64,000 nucleotides of DNA from UBA668 sp041918155 (GTDB taxonomy: Bacteria; Actinomycetota; Acidimicrobiia; Acidimicrobiales; Ilumatobacteraceae): assembly GCA_041918155.1 (NCBI GenBank), contig JAYRWH010000091.1, forward strand, positions 1 to 64,000, in the 5' to 3' direction. The notes beneath the pieces were generated by a model. The model saw only the letters and a list, made by a program, of their open reading frames with translations, made no database searches and was not told the origin of the DNA. Both the position numbers and the translations under genes were made by a program. This document shows positions 33,707-42,158 of this stretch, in pieces. Within the stretch, counting starts at the first letter, position 1. The number at the start of each line of letters is the position of its first letter.

Positions 33707-34129
33707 ATGAGCAACACGATCCCGTCCACGTCAGTCTCGCTGGGTGGCGCTCGCGCCGTACTCGACGCGGCGCTCGCACACGCGACCACGATCGACGCCG
33801 CGGTGTGCATCGTCGTGGTCGACCCCGCGGGGCAGGCGGTGCTTGCCGCCCGGATGGATGGGGCGCCGCGTCTGTCGGCCGACATCGCCGCCGACAAGGC
33901 GTACACGGTGGCGGTGTTCAACGGTCGCCCCACCGACCAGTGGTGGCCGGGCTTGAAAGACATGCCCGAGATCCTCGACGGCCTGGCCAAGATGCCGCGG
34001 TTCACGATCCTCGGTGGCGGGGTGCCGCTGCGGGTGTCGGGCAAGCTGGTGGGTGCGGTCGGCGTGTCCGGGGGGAGCAGCGAGCAGGACGTGGAGATCG
34101 CGACCGCAGGCGCGGCCGTGATCGCCTGA
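33707..34129 (+). CDS. GlcG/HbpS (DUF336)-family protein
   Basis: A 140-residue protein of the GlcG/HbpS fold, also found as the C-terminal domain of the PduO cobalamin adenosyltransferase. IVVVDPAGQAVLAARMDGAPRLSADIAADKAYTV and RFTILGGGVPLRVSGKLVGAVGVSGGSSEQDVEIA are the family segments. Members bind heme or corrinoid-related ligands, or have unknown roles. It follows nrdJ by 34 bases; a link to B12 handling is attractive but only inferred from proximity. Confidence 0.78.
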   Translation: MSNTIPSTSVSLGGARAVLDAALAHATTIDAAVCIVVVDPAGQAVLAARMDGAPRLSADIAADKAYTVAVFNGRPTDQWWPGLKDMPEILDGLAKMPRFTILGGGVPLRVSGKLVGAVGVSGGSSEQDVEIATAGAAVIA

Positions 34130-34764
34130 TGGCGCGTTCGGCCGGCCCCGTGCGTGTGGTGGTGGAGACGGGCGCGAAGAAGGTGTTCGCCAGCGCGCTC
34201 GCGTTTCCGGGCTGGTCGCGCTCGGGGCGCACGGAGCACGACGCGATCGCCGCGCTGATCGAATACCGCGAGCGCTTCGCCCCGATCGCCGTCCGCGCTG
34301 GTGCCAGCGTGCCCACGGGTGACATGGTGGAGGTGGTCGAGCACCTCACGGGCAACGCCACGACCGACTTCGGCGCACCGGGCATCCCGGCCGCGGCCGA
34401 ATCCGACCCGGGCAGTGCCGACGACCGCCGCCGCGATGCTGCGCTCGTGCAGGCCGCGTGGGGCTACTTCGACGAGGTGGAGCGCGCCGCGCCACGCGTG
34501 CTACGCAAGGGCCCCCGTGGCGGCGGGCGCGACACCGACGCGATCCGCACCCACGTGTTCGAGGCCGAACAGGCCTACAAGGGCAAGCTCGGCATCCGTG
34601 GCGTCACCGACCCCACCGCGGTGAGGGAGGCGATGATCACCGCGATCACCGACGGCCGAACGCCCGAGCGACCGAACGAGTGGCCGAGCGCCTACGCTGC
34701 CCGGCGCATCGCGTGGCACGCCCTCGACCACGCCTGGGAGATCGAGGACCGCAGCACCCGATGA
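34129..34764 (+). CDS. Unknown protein with HicB-like N-terminus and DinB-like C-terminus
   Basis: A 211-residue protein. Residues 8-50 (VVVETGAKKVFASALAFPGW then TEHDAIAALIEYRERFAP) resemble the short beta-beta-alpha HicB fold. The C-terminal part ends AARRIAWHALDHAWEIEDR, which resembles the histidine-bearing last helix of DinB-like four-helix proteins. Similar proteins occur in actinobacteria without known function, as far as I recall. The start shares one base with the previous stop (TGATG). I do not propose a function. Confidence 0.6.
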   Translation: MARSAGPVRVVVETGAKKVFASALAFPGWSRSGRTEHDAIAALIEYRERFAPIAVRAGASVPTGDMVEVVEHLTGNATTDFGAPGIPAAAESDPGSADDRRRDAALVQAAWGYFDEVERAAPRVLRKGPRGGGRDTDAIRTHVFEAEQAYKGKLGIRGVTDPTAVREAMITAITDGRTPERPNEWPSAYAARRIAWHALDHAWEIEDRSTR

Positions 34765-34800
34765 CGCCGTCGCCGGCTTTGTCGGCGGGGCGTGACCACG

Positions 34801-34806
34801 TACCGT
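34801..34806 (+). promoter_or_regulatory. -10 hexamer of the thioesterase-like gene, leaderless type
   Basis: TACCGT ends 7 bases before the GTG at 34814; no Shine-Dalgarno is present. Confidence 0.45.
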
Positions 34807-34813
34807 TCTGACC

Positions 34814-35560
34814 GTGCAGTCGGACGCTCCCAACCCCATCCTCGATGCCATCCATTCCGGCACCCACTTCATCCCGCGCATCGGCATCCAGATGCACTTC
34901 GCCGAGAACGGCAGCCATGTCCTGCAGTTCGACCTCGGCGATCGCGTTGCCGACACCGGTCTGGTCGGCCTCCTCGCCGACATGGCCGGCGGCCAAGTGA
35001 TCATCGCCGCACGCCAGCCGTGCGAGTCGGCCACGACCCACCTCGAAGTGCGCGATGTCGGCAACCTCGTGGGGCCGGGCGAGATCGTCGCCCGCTCGCG
35101 GTTGCTCGCCACCTCCAAGCGGCGCGGCGTGATCGAAACGCTGTTCGAACTCGGTGAAGGGCGCGCCCTCGCGCACACCACGTTCTCGGTGCGCGACGGC
35201 TCGCTGCGCCCTGCGGTGATGCCCGCGCCGCCGCGGGCTCAGCCCTCGACCGAGCCGTTGTGGCAGTTCATCGGCGTCCGCCAGACGGCTGCCGGGTCGG
35301 CAATCGCGATCGGCCCGCTCGTCGGCAATCACACCGGCGCGCTGCACGGCGGTGCCGTGATCGCGCTGGCGGAGGCGGCCGCCGTTCAGCAGCTGCAGCC
35401 GGGCGAGGCCTTCGAGGGCGTCTCGGTGCATTACCTCCACGCGGTGAAGGGCACGACCGCGAACGCCGTGGCGCGCCGCCACGGCCGGTCGGTGATCGTC
35501 GATCTGCACTCCGACGGGTCGAGCCAAGAGCTGGCTCGGCTCACCTTCACGATCACCTGA
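34814..35560 (+). CDS. Tandem hotdog-fold thioesterase-like protein (PaaI type)
   Basis: A 248-residue protein made of two hotdog domains (about residues 10-125 and 140-248). The second has HTGALHGGAVIALAEAAAV, the typical acyl-CoA thioesterase helix, and VHYLHAVKGTTANAVARRHGRSV; the first has the matching VADTGLVGLLADMAGGQVI. It probably hydrolyses a short or aromatic acyl-CoA, or binds one. The substrate is unknown. It ends 6 bases before the convergent ROK kinase stop. Confidence 0.75.
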   Translation: MQSDAPNPILDAIHSGTHFIPRIGIQMHFAENGSHVLQFDLGDRVADTGLVGLLADMAGGQVIIAARQPCESATTHLEVRDVGNLVGPGEIVARSRLLATSKRRGVIETLFELGEGRALAHTTFSVRDGSLRPAVMPAPPRAQPSTEPLWQFIGVRQTAAGSAIAIGPLVGNHTGALHGGAVIALAEAAAVQQLQPGEAFEGVSVHYLHAVKGTTANAVARRHGRSVIVDLHSDGSSQELARLTFTIT

Positions 35561-35566
35561 ACGGGC

Positions 35567-36589
35567 TCAGGGGTCCAGCGGGTAGTGGTGGCTCGCCGCG
35601 ACCGCCGCGCCGCGCGCACCGGCCATGTCGAGGTGGGGGACGAGCGCGAACTCGACGACGGCCTTCTGCTCCTCGCGCAGGTGAGTGCTGTCGCGCACGA
35701 TCTGGAGGAACCACTCGCGGAACTCCGGTGCCGCCTCCACCACGCCGCCGCCGAGGAAGTAGGCGTGCGGGTCGGTGAAGTTGGCGGCGATCGTGAACAG
35801 GTGTCCGATCGCCATCGCCTGCTGGGCGAACACGTGCCGCGCCATCTCGTCGCCGCGTTCGGCGAACCCGCGCAGCGCCTTCGCCCCGTCCGCGATCGGC
35901 AGCACCGCCAGCTCGTGCTCGGGGTAGCGGGTGAGCCAGTAGGGGAGCAGGTTCTTGGTGATGCCAGTGAGCGACGCCACGCTCTCGGCATCAGCCTCGA
36001 ACCCGCAGTTGCACTGCGGCGTCGGCTGGTCGGTTTCGAGCAGGCCGTGCATCGGGATGTGCACGTGGCCCAACTCGCCGGCCATGCCGGCCGCGCCGGC
36101 CACCACCTCGCCCTGCTCGATCACCCCACCGCCGAGCCCGGTGCCGACGATGGCGGCCACCGACGACCGGTGGTTGGCGGCCATTCCGAAGTGGGCGTGG
36201 TGGGCGTACATCGCCGCTGCGTTGCCGTCGTTCGTGTACACGACGGGCAGGCCGAGGCGCTCCTCGAGGGCACCGCGCACGTCGAACCCCCACCACTCGG
36301 GGAGCGCGAAGTTCGTCGCCCCGCGGCTGGAGATGACACCGTCGGCCGAGGCCGGCCCGGGCGTATCGAGCCCGACCGCGCGCACCTGGGAGCGGCTGAC
36401 GCCGGCGCGCTCGAGGCCAAGCAGGAAGACCTCCTCCATCGCCTGGATGGCCGGGCCGGTGCCCTGGCGAACGCAGCTGGGCAGCTCGATGAGGTGGTCG
36501 ATGAGGAAGTTGCCCTCGGCATCAAGAACGGTGACGTTGTTCTTGGTGCCGCCGTTGTCGATGCCAACGATCACGGGCGAAAGGGTCAT
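35567..36589 (-). CDS. ROK-family sugar kinase / transcription-regulator-like protein
   Basis: A 340-residue ROK protein, expected to phosphorylate a hexose or amino sugar with ATP. VIVGIDNGGTKNNV is the phosphate-binding start, VGLDTPGP and NDGNAAAMYAHH follow, and AIVGTGLGGGVIEQGEVV contains the adenosine loop. GELGHVHIP with QCNCGFEADAES is the ROK zinc region, but the usual C-x-C-G-x2-G-C-x-E is incomplete: the third cysteine is missing. There is no DNA-binding domain, so it is more likely an enzyme. TATCGT lies 6 bases before the ATG. Confidence 0.82.
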   Translation of the reverse strand: MTLSPVIVGIDNGGTKNNVTVLDAEGNFLIDHLIELPSCVRQGTGPAIQAMEEVFLLGLERAGVSRSQVRAVGLDTPGPASADGVISSRGATNFALPEWWGFDVRGALEERLGLPVVYTNDGNAAAMYAHHAHFGMAANHRSSVAAIVGTGLGGGVIEQGEVVAGAAGMAGELGHVHIPMHGLLETDQPTPQCNCGFEADAESVASLTGITKNLLPYWLTRYPEHELAVLPIADGAKALRGFAERGDEMARHVFAQQAMAIGHLFTIAANFTDPHAYFLGGGVVEAAPEFREWFLQIVRDSTHLREEQKAVVEFALVPHLDMAGARGAAVAASHHYPLDP

Positions 36590-36595
36590 GGACGC

Positions 36596-36601
36596 ACGAT
36601 A
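36596..36601 (-). promoter_or_regulatory. -10 hexamer of the ROK gene, leaderless type
   Basis: TATCGT on the minus strand ends 6 bases before the ATG at 36589. Confidence 0.45.
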
Positions 36602-36643
36602 CGGCCTGTGGCGGCGCGGGCCGTGTCTGCCAACCTGGCGGGC

Positions 36644-37402
36644 GTGGATTCATCCCGCCCGTCGATCAAGGTGCACGGTCCGCACGACGGGCCCCTGGTG
36701 GTGTTGGTTCACGGCACGCCCGACACCTCCGGCGCGTTCGCCGCGGTGCTCGGCCATCTCGCCGACATGCGGGTCATCACGTACGACCGGCGCGGCTACG
36801 GCCGCTCGGTGCACATGCCCCCTCCGCTGACGATGCGTCACCACGCGCTCGACCTGTTGGGCATCGCCGAGCGATGCCCGCGGCCCCCCGTGGTGGTGGC
36901 AAACAGCTTCGGTTCGAATCCGACGATGCTCGCCGCGATCATGCGGCCCGAGGCCTTCGCCGGCCTCGGCCTATGGGAGCCACCCACGTGCTGGGTGGAC
37001 TGGTGGGTGCAGAGCACGAAGGATCACAACGTGCGCGTCGCGAACGCGCCCGATCCCGGCGCCGAGATGGAGGACAGCCTGCGCCGCCTGCTCAGCAACG
37101 CGGCGTGGGAGGCGATGTCAGAGGCCACGAAGCGGCGCCGCCGCGCCGAGGGTGTGGCCTACGGCCTCGACATGGCGTCGATCCTGGAGGCTCCGTTCGA
37201 CTTCGCGGACGTGTCGGTGAGGGCAGTGGTGGGGTGCGGCACCGAGACTGCCCCCGAGCACCGCTACGGCGCGGCGTGGTTGGTCGAGCAACTGCCCCAC
37301 GCCGGCCTCTACGAGATCGAGGGCGCCGGCCACTTCGCCAACCGCACCCACCCGGCCGAGTTCGCCGCCTTCGTGCGCGCCGCGGTAGCGCTGGAAAGCT
37401 GA
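36644..37402 (+). CDS. Alpha/beta hydrolase
   Basis: A 252-residue alpha/beta-hydrolase fold protein. VVLVHGTPDTSGAF forms the oxyanion region and ITYDRRGYGRS follows. The nucleophile elbow is VVANSFGSNPT, so the serine sits in N-S-F-G-S rather than the common G-x-S-x-G. The C-terminal IEGAGHFANRTHPAEF carries the catalytic histidine. Reaction and substrate are unknown. I take the GTG at 36644; GTGs at 36608 and 36623 are in frame. It is divergent from the ROK gene. Confidence 0.78.
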   Translation: MDSSRPSIKVHGPHDGPLVVLVHGTPDTSGAFAAVLGHLADMRVITYDRRGYGRSVHMPPPLTMRHHALDLLGIAERCPRPPVVVANSFGSNPTMLAAIMRPEAFAGLGLWEPPTCWVDWWVQSTKDHNVRVANAPDPGAEMEDSLRRLLSNAAWEAMSEATKRRRRAEGVAYGLDMASILEAPFDFADVSVRAVVGCGTETAPEHRYGAAWLVEQLPHAGLYEIEGAGHFANRTHPAEFAAFVRAAVALES

Positions 37403-37460
37403 TCGCGCCGCGCCGGTCCATCATCTGGCGTGATCGTCGCGAACTCTTCACGGACTACCT

Positions 37461-37472
37461 GTGTGATCACAC
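37461..37472. promoter_or_regulatory. 12-bp palindrome upstream of the LysM/CapA-like gene
   Basis: GTGTGATCACAC is a perfect palindrome 61 bases before the ATG at 37534. It resembles fused half sites of a CRP-type operator (TGTGA/TCACA) without the spacer. No regulator can be named. Confidence 0.3.
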
Positions 37473-37518
37473 CGCAAGCCTCTTCGATGGGTTCCAACCT
37501 TGAGGATGGTGCTCCGCA

Positions 37519-37524
37519 TACACT
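37519..37524 (+). promoter_or_regulatory. -10 hexamer of the LysM/CapA-like gene, leaderless type
   Basis: TACACT, identical to the recA -10, ends 9 bases before the ATG at 37534. Confidence 0.45.
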
Positions 37525-37533
37525 CGCTGCACC

Positions 37534-38718
37534 ATGCGATCGCGGCTCACCTGGCTGTTCTGCGCGGCAGTGTTGCTCGCCGCGTGCGGAGGCGACGCGG
37601 CCGACTCGCCGGCCACCTCCACGACGCTGGTGATCGGAACCCTCCCCGCGTCACCGTCCACGACCGACGCGACCACGCCCACCACCATGCCCGGCGAGGT
37701 GTATGTGCTGCAGGCCGGCGACAGCCCACTCGCCGTGGCCCGTCAGTTCGGCCTCACCCTCGACGAACTCGACGCCTACAACGACGGCGTCAAGGGGTAT
37801 GGCAGCTTCGTCGTCGGTGCCGTGGTGTGGGTCAGCCCACCACCCACCACGGTTGCCACCACCGCGCCGGCGGAGTTCCTCCCCACGGCCGGCATGGTGA
37901 CGATGACGTTCACCGGCTCGATCACCGCCGACGACGGTGTCGTCGCCGACGCCCGCGGCAAGCAGGGCCAGGGCAACTACTGGCCGATGCTGGCCCGCGT
38001 CGCTCCGCTCACGGCGGCCGCCGACCTGACGGTGTGCCACTTCACCGGCGACAACCTGCCCGACGAACTGCTCGCGGCGATGGCCTTCGCCGGCTTCGAC
38101 CGCTGCTCGAACCCCGCCGGACCGCCGATCGCGGTGGGCAGCGAGGTTGCCGACACTGCCGACTTCGAGATCACCGGGGTCCGCGTCGCCCACCTCGCCT
38201 ATTCGGGTGACTTCGTACCGGCCGACGTCGTCGCCGACGCCGAGGGCGAGCGCCGCGCCGGCGTCGACGTGGTGGTGGTCAGCGTCGAGTGGGCCGCCGG
38301 CCAGTCGACCGAACCCACCGATGCGCAACGGGCGATCGCGGACGAGATCACTGCCTCGGGGGCCGTCGACCTGATCGTCGGGCAGACACCGGCGGTCGAG
38401 GGAATCGAGCAGGTCAACGGGGTGTGGGTCGTGTGGGGCCTCGGTGAGTTCCTCTCCTCGGGCCCCACCGGTGGTGGCTGGCCGCCCGCGGCCGACGACG
38501 GCGCGGTGGTGACGGTGCGCTTCGTCCGCGGTCTCGACGGCACGATCTCAGCATCCGAGCCGGTCGCACATGGCACTTGGTGTGACCGAGCCGACGGACA
38601 CGTCGTGCGCCTCGCCACCGAGTACGGCGACGCCTCGCTCGGGCCCGACGTGAGGGTGGCATTGCAGCGCTCCGACGCCCGCAGCCGGGCGACGATGGGC
38701 TCGTTCCACGCCGCCTGA
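37534..38718 (+). CDS. Lipoprotein with LysM and degenerate CapA-like domain
   Basis: A 394-residue exported lipoprotein (lipobox LAAC, Cys18) with a Ser/Thr spacer, a LysM module (about residues 56-102; YVLQAGDSPLAVARQFG) and a C-terminal domain with the layout of CapA/PgsA metallophosphatase-like proteins. The usual metal-ligand positions are lost: the GD of the first strand reads TGSITADDG, the H-W-G-x-E motif reads SVEWAAGQ, G-x-H-P-H reads VGQTPAV and S-L-G-N-F reads GLGEF. It is therefore probably a non-catalytic, peptidoglycan-bound protein. Confidence 0.72.
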   Translation: MRSRLTWLFCAAVLLAACGGDAADSPATSTTLVIGTLPASPSTTDATTPTTMPGEVYVLQAGDSPLAVARQFGLTLDELDAYNDGVKGYGSFVVGAVVWVSPPPTTVATTAPAEFLPTAGMVTMTFTGSITADDGVVADARGKQGQGNYWPMLARVAPLTAAADLTVCHFTGDNLPDELLAAMAFAGFDRCSNPAGPPIAVGSEVADTADFEITGVRVAHLAYSGDFVPADVVADAEGERRAGVDVVVVSVEWAAGQSTEPTDAQRAIADEITASGAVDLIVGQTPAVEGIEQVNGVWVVWGLGEFLSSGPTGGGWPPAADDGAVVTVRFVRGLDGTISASEPVAHGTWCDRADGHVVRLATEYGDASLGPDVRVALQRSDARSRATMGSFHAA

Positions 38719-38843
38719 CCGGCCGGCGCGTCGGAGGCCTGCAGGCTGGTCGCATTGGGTCGCGCACGTGCCCGCCGGTAGCCTTGCTGGACTGTGGTGA
38801 GAGCCGGGCAGAGCCGCCCGGTAGGGAAAGAGGAACGCGTTTC

Positions 38844-39236
38844 ATGTCGTACCAGCACGCCGTGGTGTGGATCGATCACCTGCATGCGACCGTCATCGAC
38901 TTCACCGTCGACGATCAGCACATTGCTGTCGTCGAGCGCGAGGGCGGCCAGCGTCAGGTGCATCGCAAGTCAGGCCTGCCCGGCGCCGGCAAGCCCGGCC
39001 CCGATCACCACTTCTTCGACGAGGTGGCGGCAGCGCTCGGCAATGCCCGTGAGATTCTCGTGGTCGGTCCCGGAAATGCCAAGGTGGAGTTCCGCAAGGA
39101 TCTCGACGCCCGCCACAAGGTCGTGGCCGGCCGCGTCGTGGGCATCGAGTCGATCGACCACCCCTCCGATCGGGAACTGCTGGCCTTCGCCAAGAAGTAC
39201 TTCAAGAAGGTCGACGCCCTCCGCGGCGAGGGCTGA
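38844..39236 (+). CDS. Small protein related to bacterial release-factor-like (baeRF) 'translational machinery' family
   Basis: A 130-residue protein starting SYQHAVVWIDHLHATVIDF, with HHFFDEVAAALGNAREILVVGPGNAKVEFRKDL and a C-terminal LAFAKKYFKKVDAL. The pattern fits a single eRF1 domain-2-like unit, a family often annotated as translational machinery protein and proposed by others to act on ribosomes. Its role is unproven. The ATG follows AAAGAGGAA. The DNA ligase starts 11 bases downstream, suggesting one transcript. Confidence 0.6.
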   Translation: MSYQHAVVWIDHLHATVIDFTVDDQHIAVVEREGGQRQVHRKSGLPGAGKPGPDHHFFDEVAAALGNAREILVVGPGNAKVEFRKDLDARHKVVAGRVVGIESIDHPSDRELLAFAKKYFKKVDALRGEG

Positions 39237-39247
39237 CCGGGTCGCCT

Positions 39248-40741
39248 GTGCGCTACACCACGCTCGTCGAGGTGGCGCAGCGGGTGGGCGCGACGAGCAA
39301 GCGATCTGAGAAGGTGGCGCTCCTGGCGGAGTTGCTCTGCGGCGCGCCCCGTGATCCGGGAGAGGTGGAGAGCCTCGTCGGGCTGATGGTGGGCGAGCCC
39401 CGTCAGGGCCGCCTGGGGGTGGGCTGGGTGACCCTCAGCGAAGTGTGGTCGGCCACGCCGCCCGCGGTAACGCCCACCGTCGCCGTGGCCGAGGTGGATC
39501 ACGCGCTCGGCGTGCTCGCCGGACTGTCTGGTGAAGGCTCGCAGCGCGAGCGCGAGCGGGTGCTGGCCGGGTTGATGGGCCGGCTCACCGCCGCCGAGCA
39601 ATCGCATCTCGCCCGGGTGCTCGGCGGCGAGATGCGCCAGGGCGCGAACGACGGGCTGGTGGCCGATGCCGTCGCCAAGGCCGCCGGTGTTCCCGCGGCG
39701 GAGCTGCGCCGGGCGGCGATGCTGCTCGGCGACCTTGGCGCTGCCGCGGCACGGGCACTCAGCGGCGAGTCGCTCGCCGTCGGGCTCACCCCGGGCGTGG
39801 GCGTCCAGCCGATGCTGGCCGCCACCTCGGCCTCGGTGGCCGACGCCCTCGGAGATGTCGGCGCGGCGAGCGTCGAGTGGAAGCTTGACGGAGCGCGGGT
39901 GCAGGTGCACCGCTGCGGCGACGACGTGAAGGTGTTCACCCGCAGCCTGCACGAGATCGCGGGGCGGGTGCCCGAGGTGGTGCAGGCGGTGCTCGCCGTG
40001 CCCGAGCGCGAGTTCGTGCTCGACGGCGAGGCACTCGGGCTCGACGAGGACGGCAACCCGCTCAAGTTCCAGGACTCGATGAGCACCGACTCGCAGCTGC
40101 GACCTTTCTTCTTCGACGTGCTGCACGTCGGTGGGCAGTCGCTGATCGACGAGCCGCTGTCCACGCGCAAGGCAGCGCTGGCGGCGACGGTGCCGACCGG
40201 CCTGCTGCTCCCCACGCTCGACGTCGTGTCCGGCGCGGCTGCTGGCGCGGCCGAGGAATTCGCGCGGGCGGCGCTCGCCGCCGGCCACGAGGGCGTGATG
40301 GTGAAAGCTCTCGACTCGCCGTACCAAGCGGGCCGCCGCGGCAAGGCCTGGCGCAAGGTAAAGCCCGTGCACACGCTCGACCTTGTCGTGCTCGCCGCCG
40401 AGTGGGGCCACGGGCGCCGCCGCGGCTGGTTGTCGAACCTGCACCTCGGCGCCCGCGGCGCGGACGGGACGTTCGTGATGGTGGGCAAGACGTTCAAGGG
40501 CATGACCGACGAGTTGCTGCGCTGGCAGACGGCACAGTTGCAGGAGTTGAGGCTGGGGACAGAGGGCATCACCTTGCATGTGCGCCCCGAGTTGGTGGTG
40601 GAGATCGCCATCGACGGGGTGCAGCGCTCCACCCGCTACCCCGGTGGGGTGGCGTTGCGCTTCGCTCGTGTGCGCCGTTACCGGCCCGACAAGTCGCCCG
40701 CCGAGGCCGACACGATCGAGCGCGTGCAGGCGCTGCTGTAA
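39248..40741 (+). CDS. ATP-dependent DNA ligase
   Basis: A 497-residue ligase of the archaeal/eukaryotic type (similar in layout to mycobacterial LigB). The N-terminal helical DNA-binding domain is followed by the nucleotidyltransferase motif I WKLDGARVQVHR, whose lysine takes AMP. FVLDGEALG (motif III), HEGVMVKALDSPYQAG (motif IV), RGKAWRKVKPVHTLDLVV (motif V region) and an OB-fold C-terminus complete it. Bacteria use NAD-dependent LigA for replication, so this is an accessory repair ligase. The start is GTG. Confidence 0.93.
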   Translation: MRYTTLVEVAQRVGATSKRSEKVALLAELLCGAPRDPGEVESLVGLMVGEPRQGRLGVGWVTLSEVWSATPPAVTPTVAVAEVDHALGVLAGLSGEGSQRERERVLAGLMGRLTAAEQSHLARVLGGEMRQGANDGLVADAVAKAAGVPAAELRRAAMLLGDLGAAAARALSGESLAVGLTPGVGVQPMLAATSASVADALGDVGAASVEWKLDGARVQVHRCGDDVKVFTRSLHEIAGRVPEVVQAVLAVPEREFVLDGEALGLDEDGNPLKFQDSMSTDSQLRPFFFDVLHVGGQSLIDEPLSTRKAALAATVPTGLLLPTLDVVSGAAAGAAEEFARAALAAGHEGVMVKALDSPYQAGRRGKAWRKVKPVHTLDLVVLAAEWGHGRRRGWLSNLHLGARGADGTFVMVGKTFKGMTDELLRWQTAQLQELRLGTEGITLHVRPELVVEIAIDGVQRSTRYPGGVALRFARVRRYRPDKSPAEADTIERVQALL

Positions 40742-40745
40742 GCGA

Positions 40746-42005
40746 TCAGGCGATCTCGTAGCGGATGGGGAGGTGCTTCACGCCGCTGACGAATGTGCTG
40801 CGGACGAGCTGTGGGGTGCCGGCCAGTTCCACGCTCTTCAGACGCGGCAGCAATGCGCCGAACAGCGACTTCATCTCCATGCGAGCGAGCATCGCGCCGA
40901 GGCAGTAGTGCACGCCGAATCCGAACGCGAGGTGCTTGTTCGGGGTGCGGCCCACGTCGAAGCGGAACGGGTCGTCGAACGCCTCGTCGTCTCGGTTGGC
41001 CGCCCAGTACGACAGCAGCACGTCCTCGCCCTTCTTGATGGTCGTGCCGCGGAGGTCGTAGTCACAGCTGGCCGTGCGCACGAAGTGCTTCACCGGGCTG
41101 GCCCACCGGATCATCTCGTCGACTGCGGTGGGCAGCAGCGACATGTCGTTCTGCAGGCGGGCCAGCTGGTCGGGGTGATCGAGCAGCGCCTTCATGCCAC
41201 CCGCCATCGCGTTCGACGTGGTGTCGTGGCCGGCCGTGGCGGCGATCGTGTAGTAGCCGAGTTGCTCCCTGCGGCCGATGGGCTGGCCCTCGATCATGCC
41301 GTTGGCGATGACGGAGGAAAGGTCGCCGTTGGGGTTCGCCTTGCGGTCGGCGGTGAGGTTGTCGAAGTACGCGAAGAAGTCGGCGACGGTGGCGAGGATT
41401 CCCTGCAGGGCGTTGTCGTCGCGCTTGAACTCCTCGTCCTCTGCGCCGAACAGTTCCTGGGTGAGCTTCAGCATGCGCTGGTAGTCGCTCTCGGGCAGGC
41501 CGAGGATGGCGAGGATCACGTACAGCGGGTATTGCATCGCGATTTGGCTGGCGAAGTCGATCTCGCCACCGGCGGCGACCATCTGGTCGATCGAGCGATC
41601 GGCCAGCTCTGCGAGCCGCCCATCGAGCGCGGCGAGGTTCTTCGGCAGGAACCAATCGGCGGTCAGGTTGCGGTGCAGGCGATGCTCAGGGTCGTCCATT
41701 TGCACGAGCGACTTGACCAGGTGGCCCTGCATCTCACGAATCGCGTCCCCCTCCTTGTTACCGAGGATGCAGCGCGGTTCGTTGAGGAACTCCTCCGGGT
41801 GGAGTTCCACCTCCAGCACATCGGCGTGCCTGGTGAGCACGTAGAACGGGTTGAAGTCGGGGTGCTCGACCCAATGGATCGGGTCTTCTCTGCGGAGCTT
41901 GGACGTCACGCCGTGGAACAGGGCCTCGTCGGTGAACGTGGCGCCGGTCAGGAGCGCCTGCCCGCACTGCTCCAGCGTCAGGTCGGTGGTGGGCGGCTGG
42001 ATCAT
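40746..42005 (-). CDS. Cytochrome P450
   Basis: A 419-residue soluble P450 monooxygenase. The oxygen-binding I helix is AATAGHDTTSNAM, the ExxR motif is EMIR, and the heme-ligand loop is FGFGVHYCLGAMLAR. RQEL-type contacts and the LVQMDDPEHRLHRNL segment are similar to actinobacterial sterol/fatty-acid P450s (CYP124/125/142-like), but the substrate is not predictable. No ferredoxin or reductase gene is adjacent. The ATG has GGAG 8 bases upstream. Confidence 0.93.
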   Translation of the reverse strand: MIQPPTTDLTLEQCGQALLTGATFTDEALFHGVTSKLRREDPIHWVEHPDFNPFYVLTRHADVLEVELHPEEFLNEPRCILGNKEGDAIREMQGHLVKSLVQMDDPEHRLHRNLTADWFLPKNLAALDGRLAELADRSIDQMVAAGGEIDFASQIAMQYPLYVILAILGLPESDYQRMLKLTQELFGAEDEEFKRDDNALQGILATVADFFAYFDNLTADRKANPNGDLSSVIANGMIEGQPIGRREQLGYYTIAATAGHDTTSNAMAGGMKALLDHPDQLARLQNDMSLLPTAVDEMIRWASPVKHFVRTASCDYDLRGTTIKKGEDVLLSYWAANRDDEAFDDPFRFDVGRTPNKHLAFGFGVHYCLGAMLARMEMKSLFGALLPRLKSVELAGTPQLVRSTFVSGVKHLPIRYEIA

Positions 42006-42142
42006 GTTGGGCTCCGCGTAGGGTAGGAAAAGGGCTTGGGCGTCACGTTAGCGACGGGCATCTTCGGCACCCGAAGCCAGGGAGCCGGGGTCGTGTCGGG
42101 GGCGCGCGCGGGCGATGCCCCAGTCGGCCCGGTGCGGCCGGG

Positions 42143-42148
42143 TAGGGT
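42143..42148 (+). promoter_or_regulatory. -10 hexamer of tdk
   Basis: TAGGGT ends 10 bases before the ATG at 42159, so the transcript would be leaderless or nearly so. Confidence 0.35.
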
Positions 42149-42158
42149 CGCGAGCGGC

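Noticed and set aside
30658..34344. A 1228-codon antisense frame across nrdJ
   Set aside because: Histidine/arginine-rich shadow sequence; nrdJ is complete and conserved on the other strand.
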